A stretch of 64,000 nucleotides of DNA, taken from the NCBI GenBank assembly GCA_028023455.1, contig JAQFVV010000013.1:12192579-12256578 (forward strand), in the 5' to 3' direction. Every line of letters begins with the position of its first letter. Within the stretch, counting starts at the first letter, position 1. The translations under genes were made by a program, and so were the position numbers. Shown here piece after piece: positions 31,850-44,412 of the stretch. The stretch is from Epiperipatus broadwayi (lineage: Eukaryota > Onychophora > Udeonychophora > Euonychophora > Peripatidae). The notes under the pieces were generated by a model. The model saw only the letters and a program-made list of their open reading frames with translations, had not been told where the DNA came from and made no database searches.

Positions 31850-33782
31850 AAAGTAATGTGATACAATACAGCTTCTGCTTTATCAGTGTCAGGAATCTCT
31901 CAGCCACTATGCCCAGAGAAACCTCTTAACCACCTTATCTTTCTTTCCATTTCCCACCCTAAGTTTTTACCATATTGTTCTCTATCCTGCTCCATCCCAT
32001 TTTCATAACATTATCTTTGTCCACTCTATGGCCTTTATATCTAAATCTCCCTTATCTTTTTCCAAACTCAGCATAAAAACCAAGAACCCACTTTGTGTAT
32101 AATCACTTTGTTTATATTTATTTTCCCACAACTTCATTATTTGTATCCTTTCTGCTTGTCAACCTATCCATGCCCTTCTTTACATAGCTTGCAGACTAAA
32201 TTATTCACATTTCCTCCATTTATGTATATATTGCCTTATGGCTAACAATTCTATTCAAGCCTTAAACAGTAAACTACTTTCCTTGCTATTATCATAAATT
32301 AACTCACACCCAATATTCTGTTTACTTCTATATATATTTCTCTTTTTTTTACTCTCCATACTAATTCTCCAACTCTTTATTTTTTATTAATGCATCTATT
32401 CTTCTATCCCAATCTTTGTTACTACAACACTCAACAATTCTCTTAATATAATCATCACATCTTTGTACAAGTATATTGGCATAAAGTCTTTATTCAAATC
32501 TTTTGCATACCATATTATCTTTCTCACTCATCTTGTTGCTTGTCCTTTACTCTTAACCCAATTAAATACTATTTTGGCTATTCTCTTACTATCCATAAAT
32601 TGCAATCTATGAAACATTTTCATTTTGCTTTTTGCATCTCTCATATAAAAACTTGACCATACCATTTATCCTTGAATTGCCTCCTTTGCCATCCACACAT
32701 CTGCATCTAATGCATGTCTCCAACTTCTTTTTGTACTTTTTATAAGTGATCTAACACCCCTTTACTAACATATAACACATTGTTACCTTAAGTTAATCAT
32801 GCTACTGCCACTCCCTTTCAAACAACTCTTACTATATCATATTTATTACATAAAAATACTGTTAATTTCTTTATCAGTTCCTTTCTTTTGTTTGCTTCAT
32901 TTATCAATTTTTTCTCCCATTCATCCGAGCACTTCCTCTGATTACTTAAGACAATTTCCAAATAATTATACCTATTCCCACATTTAACTTTATATCCCCC
33001 AATAAAAATTATTTTCTTCTCTTTCCCCAGCATTTATCATCATTATTTTTGATTTTCTTTACTAAATCTAATCCCCATCTTTTTACCCACCCTCGTGCAT
33101 GTCTTCAGCATAACATTCATATCTTCCCTACCTTCTGTGCCCAAGAAGATATTATCAGCAAATAAAAGACCTAATAATGTATACATTCCCTTGCCATCTA
33201 TTAATAGTATATCTACCCTTCTTCCTAGTCTTTCTATTGTTCTCTCCCATTTTTTTCAAATATAACAAAAACAAAATAGGTGACATAGGGCATCCTTGCC
33301 TTAGTTTCACCATATTTTTAACTTATTTTATATTTCCTAATTGATACATATAGTAATTATTTTCATACAATCTCTTAATGAGATCCACTAAAGCTCCATT
33401 CATTCCCAAATTTATTAAACTTACTCATAATCTATTTCTATTTACTTTATCATATGCCTTCTCTATATCTATAAATACCATATATAACTGTCTACCTGTA
33501 TATTTACTCATATCTATAAGTTGAGTGACTATAAATAAATTATCTCCTACACACCTATCTGATCCAAAATCTCCTTGCATTTTCCCCACTGTATTATTTT
33601 CTTCTATCTATTTGGCCACCCTTCCAGCCACTATATATGCAAAAAAAACTTTATATGACACTGAAATTATCACTATCAGTCTATAATTGTTTAACTTTCT
33701 ATGGTCCTTATCCTTTTCTTTAAATAATAGCCTTACTTTTGTATTATTCCAGATATCTGTAAATTTCTCTCTTCTGTGCCAT
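31850..33782 (-). mobile_element. LINE array copy C1, 5'-truncated
   Basis: The - strand copy runs from RT block 1 (NNYR.IVISVSYKVFFAYIVAGRVAK) near 33600-33690 through a FADD-like block (LLFADN, about 33140-33160) and the YLEIVLSNQRKCSDEWEKK region (32818-33033). It continues through a Lys/Arg-rich middle to a C-terminal region, and ends near 31850-31875 with the family's 3' end. Many stops. The 5' truncation at 33782 abuts the 3' end of copy C2 with no extra bases. Confidence 0.8.
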
Positions 33783-35137
33783 CTTATACGCGATGCAGTA
33801 TGGCTCCCCCTTATCAGTCAAGAATCTCTCCAACTACAATTCCCAGAGAAACCTGTTAGCCACCTTACTTTCCCTTTTCATTCCCCACCCAAATTTTCCC
33901 TTATTCTTTTCTGTCCTGCTCCATCCCATTTCCACAATATTATCTTGTTCATTCTCTGGCTTTATATCTAGATACCCTTTTCTTTTTCCAAACCCAGCAT
34001 AAAAACCAAGTACCCACTTTCAGTATAGTCACTTTGTTTATATTTATTCTCCCACAATTTCATTATTTGTACCCTTTCTGCTTGTAAACATTTCCCTTCA
34101 ATTAACAGATGCCTAATATTTTTGATGCCTTCCTTACAGATTAAATCATCCACATTTCTCCATTTGTGTGTATAGTCTCTTGTTGCTAACAATCCTGTTC
34201 AAGCCTTAAACAGTAAACTATTTTCCTTGCTATTATTGTAAATTAACTCATACCCAATATTCTGTTTACTTCTACATATATTTAAACTCTTTTTACTTTC
34301 CATATTAGTTCTCCATCTCTCCAACTCCCTATTTTTTATTAATGCTTCTGTTCTATCCCATTCTTTGCCACTATAACTCAACAATTCTTCTAACACAATC
34401 TTCTCACCTTTTGTACAAGTATACTGACATAAAGTCTTTATCCAAATCTTCTGCATACCATACTATCTTTCTTACCAAGCATGTTATCTGTCCTTTACTC
34501 ATAACCCAATTAAATACTATTTTCACTATTCTCTTATTATCCATAAATTGCAATCTACCGAATATTTTTGTTTTTTGCATCTCTCATATAAAAACTTAAC
34601 CATCCTTTTTGAATTGTCTCCTTTGCCATCCACATATCTGCATCCAATGCATGTCTTCCTATTTCTCTTTGTATTTTTTCTAATTAATTCAACACTTTTT
34701 TCCTAACACATAATGCATCATTACCATAAGTTAATCCTGCTACTGCCACTCTCTTCCTTGCAATTCTTGCTACATCATATTTGTTAGATGAAACACTGAT
34801 AATTTCTTAATCCAAGCACTTCCTCTGATTACTTAAGACGATTCCCAAATAATTATACCAATTCACCACATTTAACTTTATATCCCCCAATAAAAATTAT
34901 TTTCTTCTCTTTCCCCAGCATTTATCATCATTACTTTTTATTTTTCTTCAATAAATTTAATCCCCATTTCTTTACCCACTCTTGTGCATGTTTTCAGCAT
35001 AACTTCCATATCTTGTCTACTTTCTCTGCACAAGAAAATATCGTCAGCAAATGAAAGACCTAATAATATACACATTCCCCTGCAATCTATTAATAGTATC
35101 TCTACTCCTCTTTCTAATCTTTATATTGCTCTCTCCA
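33783..35137 (-). mobile_element. LINE array copy C2, 5'-truncated
   Basis: Same family as C1. It keeps the C-terminal zinc-binding-like region (WRNVDDLICKEGIKNIRHLLIE, 33968-34192), the ELLSYSGKEWDR region (34199-34456) and upstream sequence to the edge of the RT domain. Copy C3 begins directly at 35138 (gatgcactgtgac). Confidence 0.8.
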
Positions 35138-35983
35138 TTTGATGCACTGTGACTTCTCCTTATACGAAGTCGGCAATCTCTCACCCACTATGCCAGAGAA
35201 ACCTATTAGCCACTTTTCTTTTTTTCCCATGCCCTCCCCCCTAAGTTTTTCCCATATTTTTCTCTATTCTGCTCTATCCCATTTTTCACAATATAATTTT
35301 TCTAAAGTCCATGGCCTTTATATCTAAATTCTCCATAATTTTTCCCAATCCCAGCATAAAAACCAATAACCCACTTTCTGTATAATCACTTTGTTTATAT
35401 TTACTCTTTCATAACTTCATTATTTGTACCCTTTATGCTTTCAGGCATTTACATTCAATTAACAGATGCCTAATATTTCTATGCCTTCTTTATACAACTT
35501 GCAGACTAAATCACTCACATTTTTCTATTTATCTATATATTTCCTTATTGTTAAACATCCTGTTGTGCCTTAAACAGTAAACTACTTTCCTTGCTAACCC
35601 AATATTCCATTTAATTCTATATATATTTAAACTCTTTTTACTCTCCATATTAGTTCTCCAAATCTCTATTTTTTATTAATGTATCTCTTCTTCTAACTCA
35701 TTCTTTGTCGCTATAACACTCAACAATTCTCCTAACACAGTCATCCCACCTTTTGTATAAGTATACTGATATAAATTCTTTATCCAAATTTTCTGCATAC
35801 CATACTACTTTTTTCACCAATCTTGTTGCCTGCCCTTTACTCATAACCCAATAATATACTATTTTGGCTATTCTTTTATTATTTATAAACTGCAATCTAC
35901 TAAACATTTTCATTTTGCTTTTTTGCATCTCTCATATAAAAACTTGACCATTCCATTGCATATCTTACTACTTCTCTTTGTAC
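35138..35983 (-). mobile_element. LINE array copy C3, 3' part
   Basis: 3' portion of copy C3: the family 3' end at 35138, then FSRLQFINNKRIAKI..GQATRLVKKVVWYAENLDKEF (35698-35928). Interrupted at 35983 by element E2; the LINE resumes at 38717 after a GTAC duplication. Taken together with 38717-40093 and 43214-43559 it is one copy. Confidence 0.8.
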
Positions 35984-38720
35984 TGTACCGGTCGAAAAAC
36001 CTCCATCACCTAAACTGCAAGTCGGATCCAAGTTCAGCCGAACCAAACTGAATTCAAACCCGACTCACCAGCTCAGATCAATGGATGATCTAAATCGACG
36101 GCGCAGTGCTATGCGCCAAGAAACTAGCTCAATGGTTGGTGATGATTAGAGACCCCTGAACAGACACTAATATCGGATAATAAACTAACTAAAGATAATT
36201 TTAAGTTGAATCATATGTATATGTTTGGGTTGCCAACACAGACAGTGAGCATTAACATTAAAATAATGATTGAATAAAGGAGTTAAGAGACCAAGTGTAT
36301 TAATAAAATATTTAATAATACTAGTAATAGTTTTGTTCAACCTTTAAATGATGATTATATTGATCACCTCTAGCCTTTAACAGAGTTTATAATTACAATA
36401 AGAATGGCGGTCCTTATTATATTCCAATACTATTACACAATATTATGGAAGTCTATATGTCTATGCCCCCATCAAGAAAATAAAGGCAGATAAAGGTATT
36501 CAGTGGTGAAGGAAATTATGATTCTTATTTTATACAAAAGAATGTGAGATTTATTTTCACATTCGCAAATCAATTCATGAAGAGCAAGATATGTATTTAG
36601 GGCATAACTTTAACCTTTACTAGAAAACTTATTTAAGTAGAGATGACTAAGAATTTGTTCGACTTTAATGAAATCATTTCATCACGAATTACAAGCATAA
36701 GAGCGGGCTTTACTGGAACAGAGAGGTAACGGTGCTGACGAATTATGAGCTATAAAATGAACAGGAAAGATAATCACTTGTCGGTGATTTAAGTAGTATG
36801 GTGGCTTGTATTTTACAAGTCTTACTGCCCTTTAAGGAGACGTGGAAAGCCAGGCCAAGTCATAGCTACGAACCTTTGGTTTTCCAAATATAATATAAGC
36901 GGGGGAGGAAATGCTTTCTTCCTCTATAATTAAAATAATAGTAATATCACCACTGACAAGCCTATGGAGCGGAAGATTGCCCTATGTTAGCGTTTGAAGA
37001 TGATGACTTGATAGTTACCGTTTGAATAATAAAATCCAATTTATTATAGAATGCTCTACATGATGACTTGATCAAATTAATTAAAGTTAAATGAGCTTTT
37101 AACTAAAATTATTTTAACGCATTTATAAAATTATATTAATTATGCCAAACATCAGGCCCTTCCTGAATATTAATAGCTAGTAAAAAAAATTTGAATTGGA
37201 ATATATTTATTTGATTCCTTTATCGACCCTTTTTTGCAAAAACATTTTAAGATCATAACTATGGATATATAAACATTTATAAATTAGATAAAGGAGCCGG
37301 TGACATAGGTTAGAAATGGAGCTAATGATTTATTATTAGCCAATTATAAAAATAGCAAACATTTAATAAATTTCTTTTGACTCGATGATTGATAGAACAT
37401 TATAAATCTAGTTCTAATGGGTGAAAATTACTATCAGACTTAATATTATATTATTTGCATAAGGCGAATGGAACAAAGGAGCTCATCGAGTCAGGATTAT
37501 TGGCATATAATTAAAAATAAATGACATTAATAAATTACTCAATAAATATATATAATACAGTAAATGAACCGCCATCGTAAGAAAGGAAAGTTAAATTTAA
37601 AGACTGGAGGTTGAGAGAATTACTACATGACTTAAATATAGCATAAATAAAAGTAAGTTTTGTACAGATTATTACATTTAAATGAGAAAAGCTTTTAAAG
37701 GGAGTGTAAAGTAAAGTTCGGAAACTAGCCAGAAAGTTACAGTTCATTATGGAAATATATTACTATTTCTTCCGGGGCTGGTTCCTTAGTTTACACGTCC
37801 GAGTTGATAAAACATAGGCGCGCATTTGGTAAATTACTTGAACAACATTTTTGATTGATTTTTCATGATTTTGGCAGCATGATTGGTCCGGAAAAGGTTT
37901 AGCAACTTCATTGAAGATTTTCAGGGAACTTCAGGCACTGTAGCCAGATTCCTGACATTTAGCCCCTCACCATGATAGAAACACTGTTTAAATTCATAAT
38001 TTTAAAATGCACAGAGTTTAATGGCACTTCTCTAAAACAAAGATGGCTTCTTCCTTCTCCAAACTTTTCAGAGCTATTTATACTGGGTCTGATGCCTTCG
38101 GGCTAGTGCTTCTTTCATTTTCAATGTTTCATGTTTCTACTAATTGATTTTAGATACATTCCTTCGATAAGGCTTTCAAACTCATTAACTCTGAATTCAT
38201 TTTCTAATTAGAAAATGAATTTATAAATCTAAAAACGATTTTAATTGGGAACCGTCCTTACATTTTATATTATTATCTTTTCTAATTAATAAAACTTTCT
38301 CCATTGTCTTTGGAAAGGGACAATCTGAAAGCTTATCGAAAGAATGTAACTTTTAATCACTAAAAATTTAACAAATTATTTAAAAGTAAAATAAAACATT
38401 CCCGACGCAATGAAACTTTAGAACAAATATATATATTTAATATTTATAAATATATACGCACAATCCACCCAGTTATAATATATATAAATTCGTTAATAAT
38501 TTTATCATGAATTTATTTATAGCATTGATTAATTTAAACCTTAAACTAGTTAATTTTAACACACATTTATATAATAGTTTTTCTTTAAGAAAACTAGCGT
38601 GGATTGACCATATAAAACCCCATTGCATCGGAAATTTAAGGTTAATACTAGGGTTTGAAGTAGGCTTATGGCTAGATGTCATGAAGCTAGGATCGAACTC
38701 AGATCCTACTGCTTCAGTAC
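35980..38720 (-). mobile_element. TG..CA element, copy E2, with GTAC target duplication
   Basis: The element 35984-38716 (2733 bp) begins TGTACCGGTCGAAAAAC and ends ACTGCTTCA, flanked by GTAC on both sides (35980-35983, 38717-38720). Removing it rejoins the LINE (ctctttgtac|tttataagt), which proves the boundaries by comparison with C1. A - strand TATA box (complement of 38074-38082) lies 634 bases from the TGAAGCAGT end. Near that end the - strand also has gagttcgatcct, a B-box-like word. No coding domain was found; the open frames within it are short and unrecognisable. Confidence 0.85.
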
Positions 38721-40093
38721 TTTATAAGTAATCTAGCATCCCTTTACTAACAGATAATGCATCATTACCATATGTTAACCCTGCTAATGCTACTCCCATA
38801 TGATTCTAGCTACATCAAAATTATTATATAAAAACACTGTTAATTTCATTATCAGTCTCTCTTTTCTTTGCTTCATTAATCATTTTTTTCTCCCATTCAT
38901 CCAAGCAATTTCTCTGATTACTTAAGATGATTCTCAAATAGTTATACCTACTCACCACACTTAACTTCTTTTTTTTTTCCAGTATTAATCATCATTACTT
39001 TTGATTTTTCTTCACTAAATTTAAACCCCATCTCTTTACTCACACTTGTGGATTACTCCCATATCTTCCCTTCTTTCTGTATATAAGAAGATCATCCGTA
39101 AATAAAAGACCCGATAATATATATACTCCCTTGCAACCTATCAATGATATCTCTACTCCTCTTCCTAATCTTTCTATTGCTCTCTTCATTTCTCTCAAAT
39201 ACAACAAAAACAAAATAGGTAACATAGGGCATCCTTGCATTGGTCCCATCCCATTTATAATTTTAACTGATTCTATATTCCCTAATTGATACATATAGTA
39301 ATTATTTTCATATATTCTCTTAATAATATCCACTAAAGTTCCATCTATTCCTAAATTTACTAAACTTATTTATAATTATTTATATTTACTCTATCATATG
39401 TCTTCTCTATATCTATAAAAATCATATTTCTACTCATATCTATAAGGTGTGTAACTACAAATAAACTATCTCATATGCCTATCTGATCGAAAACCTTCTT
39501 GTATTTCTCTCACTATATTATTTTCTTCCATCTATTTTGCGACCCTTCCAGCCACTATATATACAAACACTTTATATAACACTGACCTTACCACTATCGA
39601 TCTATAATTGCTTAGCTTTCTATTATCCTTAGCCTTTCCTTTAAATAATAACTTTACTCTTGTATTACTCCAACTATCTGGAAAATATCTTCTCTGTGCC
39701 AACATATTAAAATATTATAATAGATTTAATTTTGCCCTATGTCCTAAATTCATTACCATCTCTGCTACCCATTTATCCAAACCTCTTGCCTTTCCACTTT
39801 CCCAATTTCTTCCCTCCCTTATTCAGTTCATTTTCTGTAAACCTAATATTTCCTTCATATTTGTTATCCCTCTGTCCTTCACATCTAACATCTTTTTCAT
39901 ATCTTTTACATATTTATTTCAGATTGTCTCTAATTTGTCTCTAGAGCTGCACTCTATTCCCTCATCATCTAGTAATACTATTTCTGTCTTCCCTATATTC
40001 CTTTTAATGCATTTCCAAAATTTTTTCTCCCATCTCTTCCACTTTTATTGATATTCTCCAACAATTTACTATTCAATTTCATTTTCTCTATAT
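38717..40093 (-). mobile_element. LINE array copy C3, RT-domain part
   Basis: - strand RT blocks: GMGPMQGCPMLPILFLLYL and LLFTDDLLIYRKKGR (39040-39333), where FTDD stands for F/YADD. Upstream blocks (KARGLDKWVAEMV, GIECSSRDKLETI) extend to 40093, where element E1 begins. Continues at 43214. Confidence 0.85.
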
Positions 40094-43000
40094 TGAAGCA
40101 GTCAATCTTAGCTTAAGATTGAGCTTCATGTTTCCACCTATTAACCTGTGTTCAAACCCTATATCCCATTCCGCTCCTTTTGTCATGTATATATATTTTG
40201 TGTATATATTTGAGATGCGTGCCTAAGTTATAAAATTTTAACGTTTCAATAACATTTTTAAAATTATTATTAATTATTTTTTATTAATTATTAGTTCTTT
40301 TTTTTAGTAAAATACATAGGTGCAGTTCAAATATATATATATAGGAGCAAAATATTGATTTTTTTGTAAATATTTCATTATATGTCATTTTTAAACTTTT
40401 TCTTTCTAAAGTACTTTTTTTTAATTAAAGTGTATATTTTATAAAATCCAAGATGGAAAGATGCAGCTGTTAATTGTCTAAAAATAATTAAAGGGTTGGA
40501 AACACTATTGTTTTAATCTGGGGAAGGTATTTTTAAAGTTTTTACTTAAAATGGGGATTAAAATTAAAGATTTTTGTTTGTCATAAACAGTTTTCTCAAA
40601 TCTATTTCTAATCTGGAAATAGATTTGAATTTATTTTGGACATTATCTTACAGTTGCATCTTTCAAAAACAATGAACAAAGGAAACTTAAGATTTTAGAT
40701 CAGAGATTAGATTTTAAGCTAAAACTATGTAATTAAAAGCATTCTTCAAATACCTGGGCAAAGTATAAATCGCCGGTTTTTAAATCACTAAGAGATTAGC
40801 TACTATTGAAAGAACTGCAGTGAACATAATCCAAGCTGGTTTAAAATGTAAGCATAGAAAGCTCATCACCTTTCTGACCCATGAGGGTCATCTTCAACTG
40901 CCGTTATATCATTCTCCTGTAGAATGAAGTAAGAGCCCGACTGGAGAATCGTGGAAATGCTGAATAAAAGCTTGCTGTTATTTAAGAATCAATTGCCATG
41001 CATGAGCAGACTTTGAAGTATGAACTCTTAAAATGGTGCGAGGTAAATTTTCAAGCTGCAAGTAAAGCTAGTCTAACTAATCTCAATCTCTATTATCAAG
41101 ACTACTTCTCCTAATGTATTATTTAACTTTGTTTCAATATAGTATGTAAATTGCTCTTAAATTATTTCTATAAATTTAATCTCTCTCATATGTTTTAACT
41201 TTCTTTAACGTTGGTGCGGTCATTTATTTATTACTTGATTTTATATATGTGCTTTTGTTATTAATATGCCAATCTCAAGCAAACTGGCGAGCTTAATATA
41301 TAAAGATCTTTTCTGTCATTTTTTAAGTAAACCTTCATGAAGCAAGGTTATTAACATCCCTTTTTAAAACATAATGCATTATTAATTAATACGTTCGCCA
41401 GATTGTTTTTTTTTTTTACGAATCAACATTTTAGGTTCGTTTTTAGTATAATAATTTGTTATTTGTTTAACTCTGGATTTTCTACCCAGGGTGAATCCAG
41501 AACTCAAGCTAATTAACGCTTTGAATCCTTTTTTATTTTATAAATGTTATTCAATTCTGAAAAAGTGACCAATTATTTGTTTTCTATATAACTGCTAGTC
41601 TTTTTTTTATCTACTCTTAAAATATCAAATAGTGTACTTAAATATTCCAGTTGTTATAAAATCAATGAAGATGGGATTTATTTTAAATAGCAGAAAAGGG
41701 ATGGGGGTAAATCTTAATGTTTCTTTTAGTAAATAAAATCTTAACGGATTAGGGAAATCTTCTATATATATAATTGCATAGCGTATTATTTGTCTAAATT
41801 ATGGTATTCAAACAAGGGTCATTTATTTTAAAGCAGTAAACTTATTCAATGTCGTTAGTGACATTTATCATTACTGCGTTACTGACATTTGACCTTATCT
41901 TCGTGTTTATATATATTACATGCTTCTAGTCTTCTAATTTGGGGGTTGCGACAAATTCAAACCCATAGATTTATTTTTCAAGCCTTGTTCTGAGGATAGT
42001 TGATGCTTCCCAGAACCATTTCTTCATATAAAAAGGTTTCTGGCGGTGATTCCCTAAGTCTGGCACACGCTATGCTTATCCACTTTCTTCGTATAAAAAG
42101 GCCTCTGGCTGTGATTTTCTAAGACTGGCACACACTATGCCCATCTACTTGCTTTGTACAAAAAGGTCTGCGTGTCGGTAATGTCCATGGCATGCTTATC
42201 CACTTTGTCTTTCATCCAGAAGCACGACTTTTCCTATTATTTCTTGGTTATAATGTCAGCACCGCAAACTTCTGCGTATATTTATTTCGTTTGCTTCATG
42301 ACCCAGTTTTAATGCTCTAATATTAAAATTGTGCTCTGTTTAAAATATATATAAATGCCAACTACTTCTAGTTTTAGTAATTAAATTTATTTCAGTCTTA
42401 TACAATCCCACCATCGTAACTTATTTCTGTTTTTAACAGTATCTATATGCCTTGGGGAAAATAAAGTGTTCTTTTTACCAGCACTAATTAAAAGAATTTT
42501 CATTAAGTATTGTATCATATAATCAAATGTTTTCAAACGTATTTTATTTATTTTCACGACCATAATGGCATGAAAATAGTTTATCTTATATCTGTAATGA
42601 ATCCCAGAACGCTCCCTGAAGTAATATGTTAGTCACCATGTTTCTGAACCGTAAATCAAAGCGTTAGTAGCAATATTATGTAATTCTTTCTAATAATCAA
42701 TTGGCATCTTAATATTGGACCCACCAAAGATGTGTGTGTATTTATCATATATTATTTAGCTAATAAAAGAGCATATGAGAAATAATAGCGTGAATGACAC
42801 TATGTAATCATCTACCACTTGCTCTTTCATGCACACACTAATCTATACAATTAAGTCATAATGTATAATAATCTGTCATTATATTAAACTATATTTTTAT
42901 TATCCAACTTGTCTGAGTAGTCCGAATTCCTCTTTTCTCCACTTCCAAAAGTACAGCCATGCTTATATATATTTTAGTTTAGCCATAGTTAATAGATGTT

Positions 43001-43217
43001 TCATTGTTTTCTCCGTTCTGCTAGTCGACGGATTTAAAATTAATTCTCATGTGCCATCATTGTTATGTTATCCATTAGGTGTTTGATCTGGGGCTTAGAG
43101 AGTGGGTTAGAATTCAGGCTGGTCCCTGACCAATCTCGGGCTTGACTGGGTTTGAAATACATTTTGTGAGTTCCAACTCATGTTAGATGGATAAACATGT
43201 TTTGACCGGTACAATAT
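40090..43217 (+). mobile_element. TG..CA element, copy E1, with ATAT target duplication
   Basis: The element 40094-43213 (3120 bp) begins TGAAGCAGTCAATC and ends TTTTGACCGGTACA, flanked by ATAT (40090-40093, 43214-43217). It is the same family as E2 in the opposite orientation. A + strand TATA box (tataaat, 40764-40770) lies 670 bases from the TGAAGCAGT end, and an aataaa at about 40964 follows some 200 bases later. It contains a three-unit imperfect tandem repeat at 42022-42215. No coding domain is recognised. It splits LINE copy C3. Confidence 0.85.
42022..42215 (+). repeat. Imperfect tandem repeat inside E1, about 65-70 bp, three units
   Basis: Units begin ttcatataaaaaggtttctggc, ttcgtataaaaaggcctctggc and tttgtacaaaaaggtctgcg. 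Each continues with gtgattcc/ttctaagtctggcacac.ctatgc and (t/c)atccactt; the third is more diverged. Confidence 0.8.
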
Positions 43218-43559
43218 AATTATCTATTTTAGCCAATTTCTTTTTTTAAAATACTTTTCCCATTTAACATTAACATTTTTTTCACTTTCTTTGTTTTTAA
43301 TAGCACACTTATATTCTCTGTATGCTTTTTTCCTCTTATTACACTTTTACTAACTCTCACTTTTCTATTACTTTTACTCTTCTGAGTATTCTCACCTAAA
43401 ACCCTATTTGCCACTTTTTCTTCTTCACCACACCAGTCCTTATACTCATCCCCAACCAACTCTTCCATTATATCTTCAACTTTTATTTTATATTCTTCTA
43501 ACTTATTCTTATCATTCATTCTCCATCCTCATCTTTCACTATACTTTCTACTTTTATTT
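43214..43559 (-). mobile_element. LINE array copy C3, 5'-most part
   Basis: The - strand open frame 43229-43519 (MNDKNKLEEYKIKVEDIMEE then a Lys-rich stretch) represents the linker upstream of RT, a region missing in the other copies. C3 is 5'-truncated near 43559 and abuts the 3' end of copy C4. Confidence 0.7.
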
Positions 43560-44412
43560 GATGTGATGCACTGTGACTTCTCATTATATGGAGTCAGGAA
43601 TCTCTCAGCAACTATGTCCAGAGAAACCTATTAGCCACTTTACCTTCCCTTTTCATTCCCCAACCTAAGTTTCCCCATATCCTGCTCCATTCCATTTCCT
43701 CAACATAATCTTTGTCAACTCCATGGCCTTCACATCTAAATCCCCCTTATCTGTTCCCAAACCCAGCATAAAAACCAATAATCCACTTTCTGTACACTTT
43801 GTTTATATTTAGTCTTCCATAACTTTATTATTTGTACCCTTTCTGGTTTCAAGCATTTACATTGAATCAACAGATGCCTAATATTTTCTCTGTCTTCCTT
43901 ACACAACTTGCAGACTAAATCACTCATATTTTTTCATTTACATGTATAATCTCTTGTTGCTAAAGATCCTGTTCAAACCTTAAACAGTAAACTACTTTCC
44001 TTCCTATTATCATAAATTAACTCGCACTCAATGTTCCGTTTATTTCTATATATATTTAAACTCTTTTTACTCTCCATACTAGTTCTCCAACTCCTTATTT
44101 TTTATTGATCCATCTATTCTTCTATCCCATTCCTTACCACTATAACACTCAACAATCCTCCTAACACAATCATCCCTCTTGTACAAGTATACTGATATAA
44201 AATCTTTATCCAAATCTTCTGCATACCGTATTACCTTTTTCACCCATCTTGTTGCCTGCCCTTTATTAAATAATATTTTGGCTAGTCTTTTATTATTCAT
44301 AAACTGCAATCTATCAAACATTTTCATTTTGCTTTTTGCATCGCTCATATAAAAACTTGACCATCCCATTTCTCCTTGAATTGCCTCCTTTGCTGTCCAC
44401 ACAGTCCTGCCA
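43560..44412 (-). mobile_element. LINE array copy C4, 5'-truncated
   Basis: Contains the best-kept C-terminal motif of the family: SDLVCKLCKEDRENIRHLLIQC (43736-43927), a C-x2-C-x8-H-x4-C pattern. It also carries AKEAIQGEMGWSSFYMSDAKSKMKMFDRLQ (within 44079-44495). The copy ends near 44412; the next bases are unrelated. Confidence 0.8.

Noticed and set aside
32799-35327. Several + strand ORFs of 60-94 residues
   Set aside because: All are complements of the - strand LINE copies C1-C3, rich in Leu/Ser/Pro from antisense codons.
39608-40051. 147-residue + strand ORF
   Set aside because: Antisense shadow of the LINE RT linker; the - strand has the recognisable protein blocks.
35984-43213. One 7.2 kb DNA transposon with TGTACCGGTC terminal inverted repeats
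   Set aside because: The LINE resumes between the two ends, and each half has its own second end and 4 bp duplication, so these are two insertions in opposite orientation.
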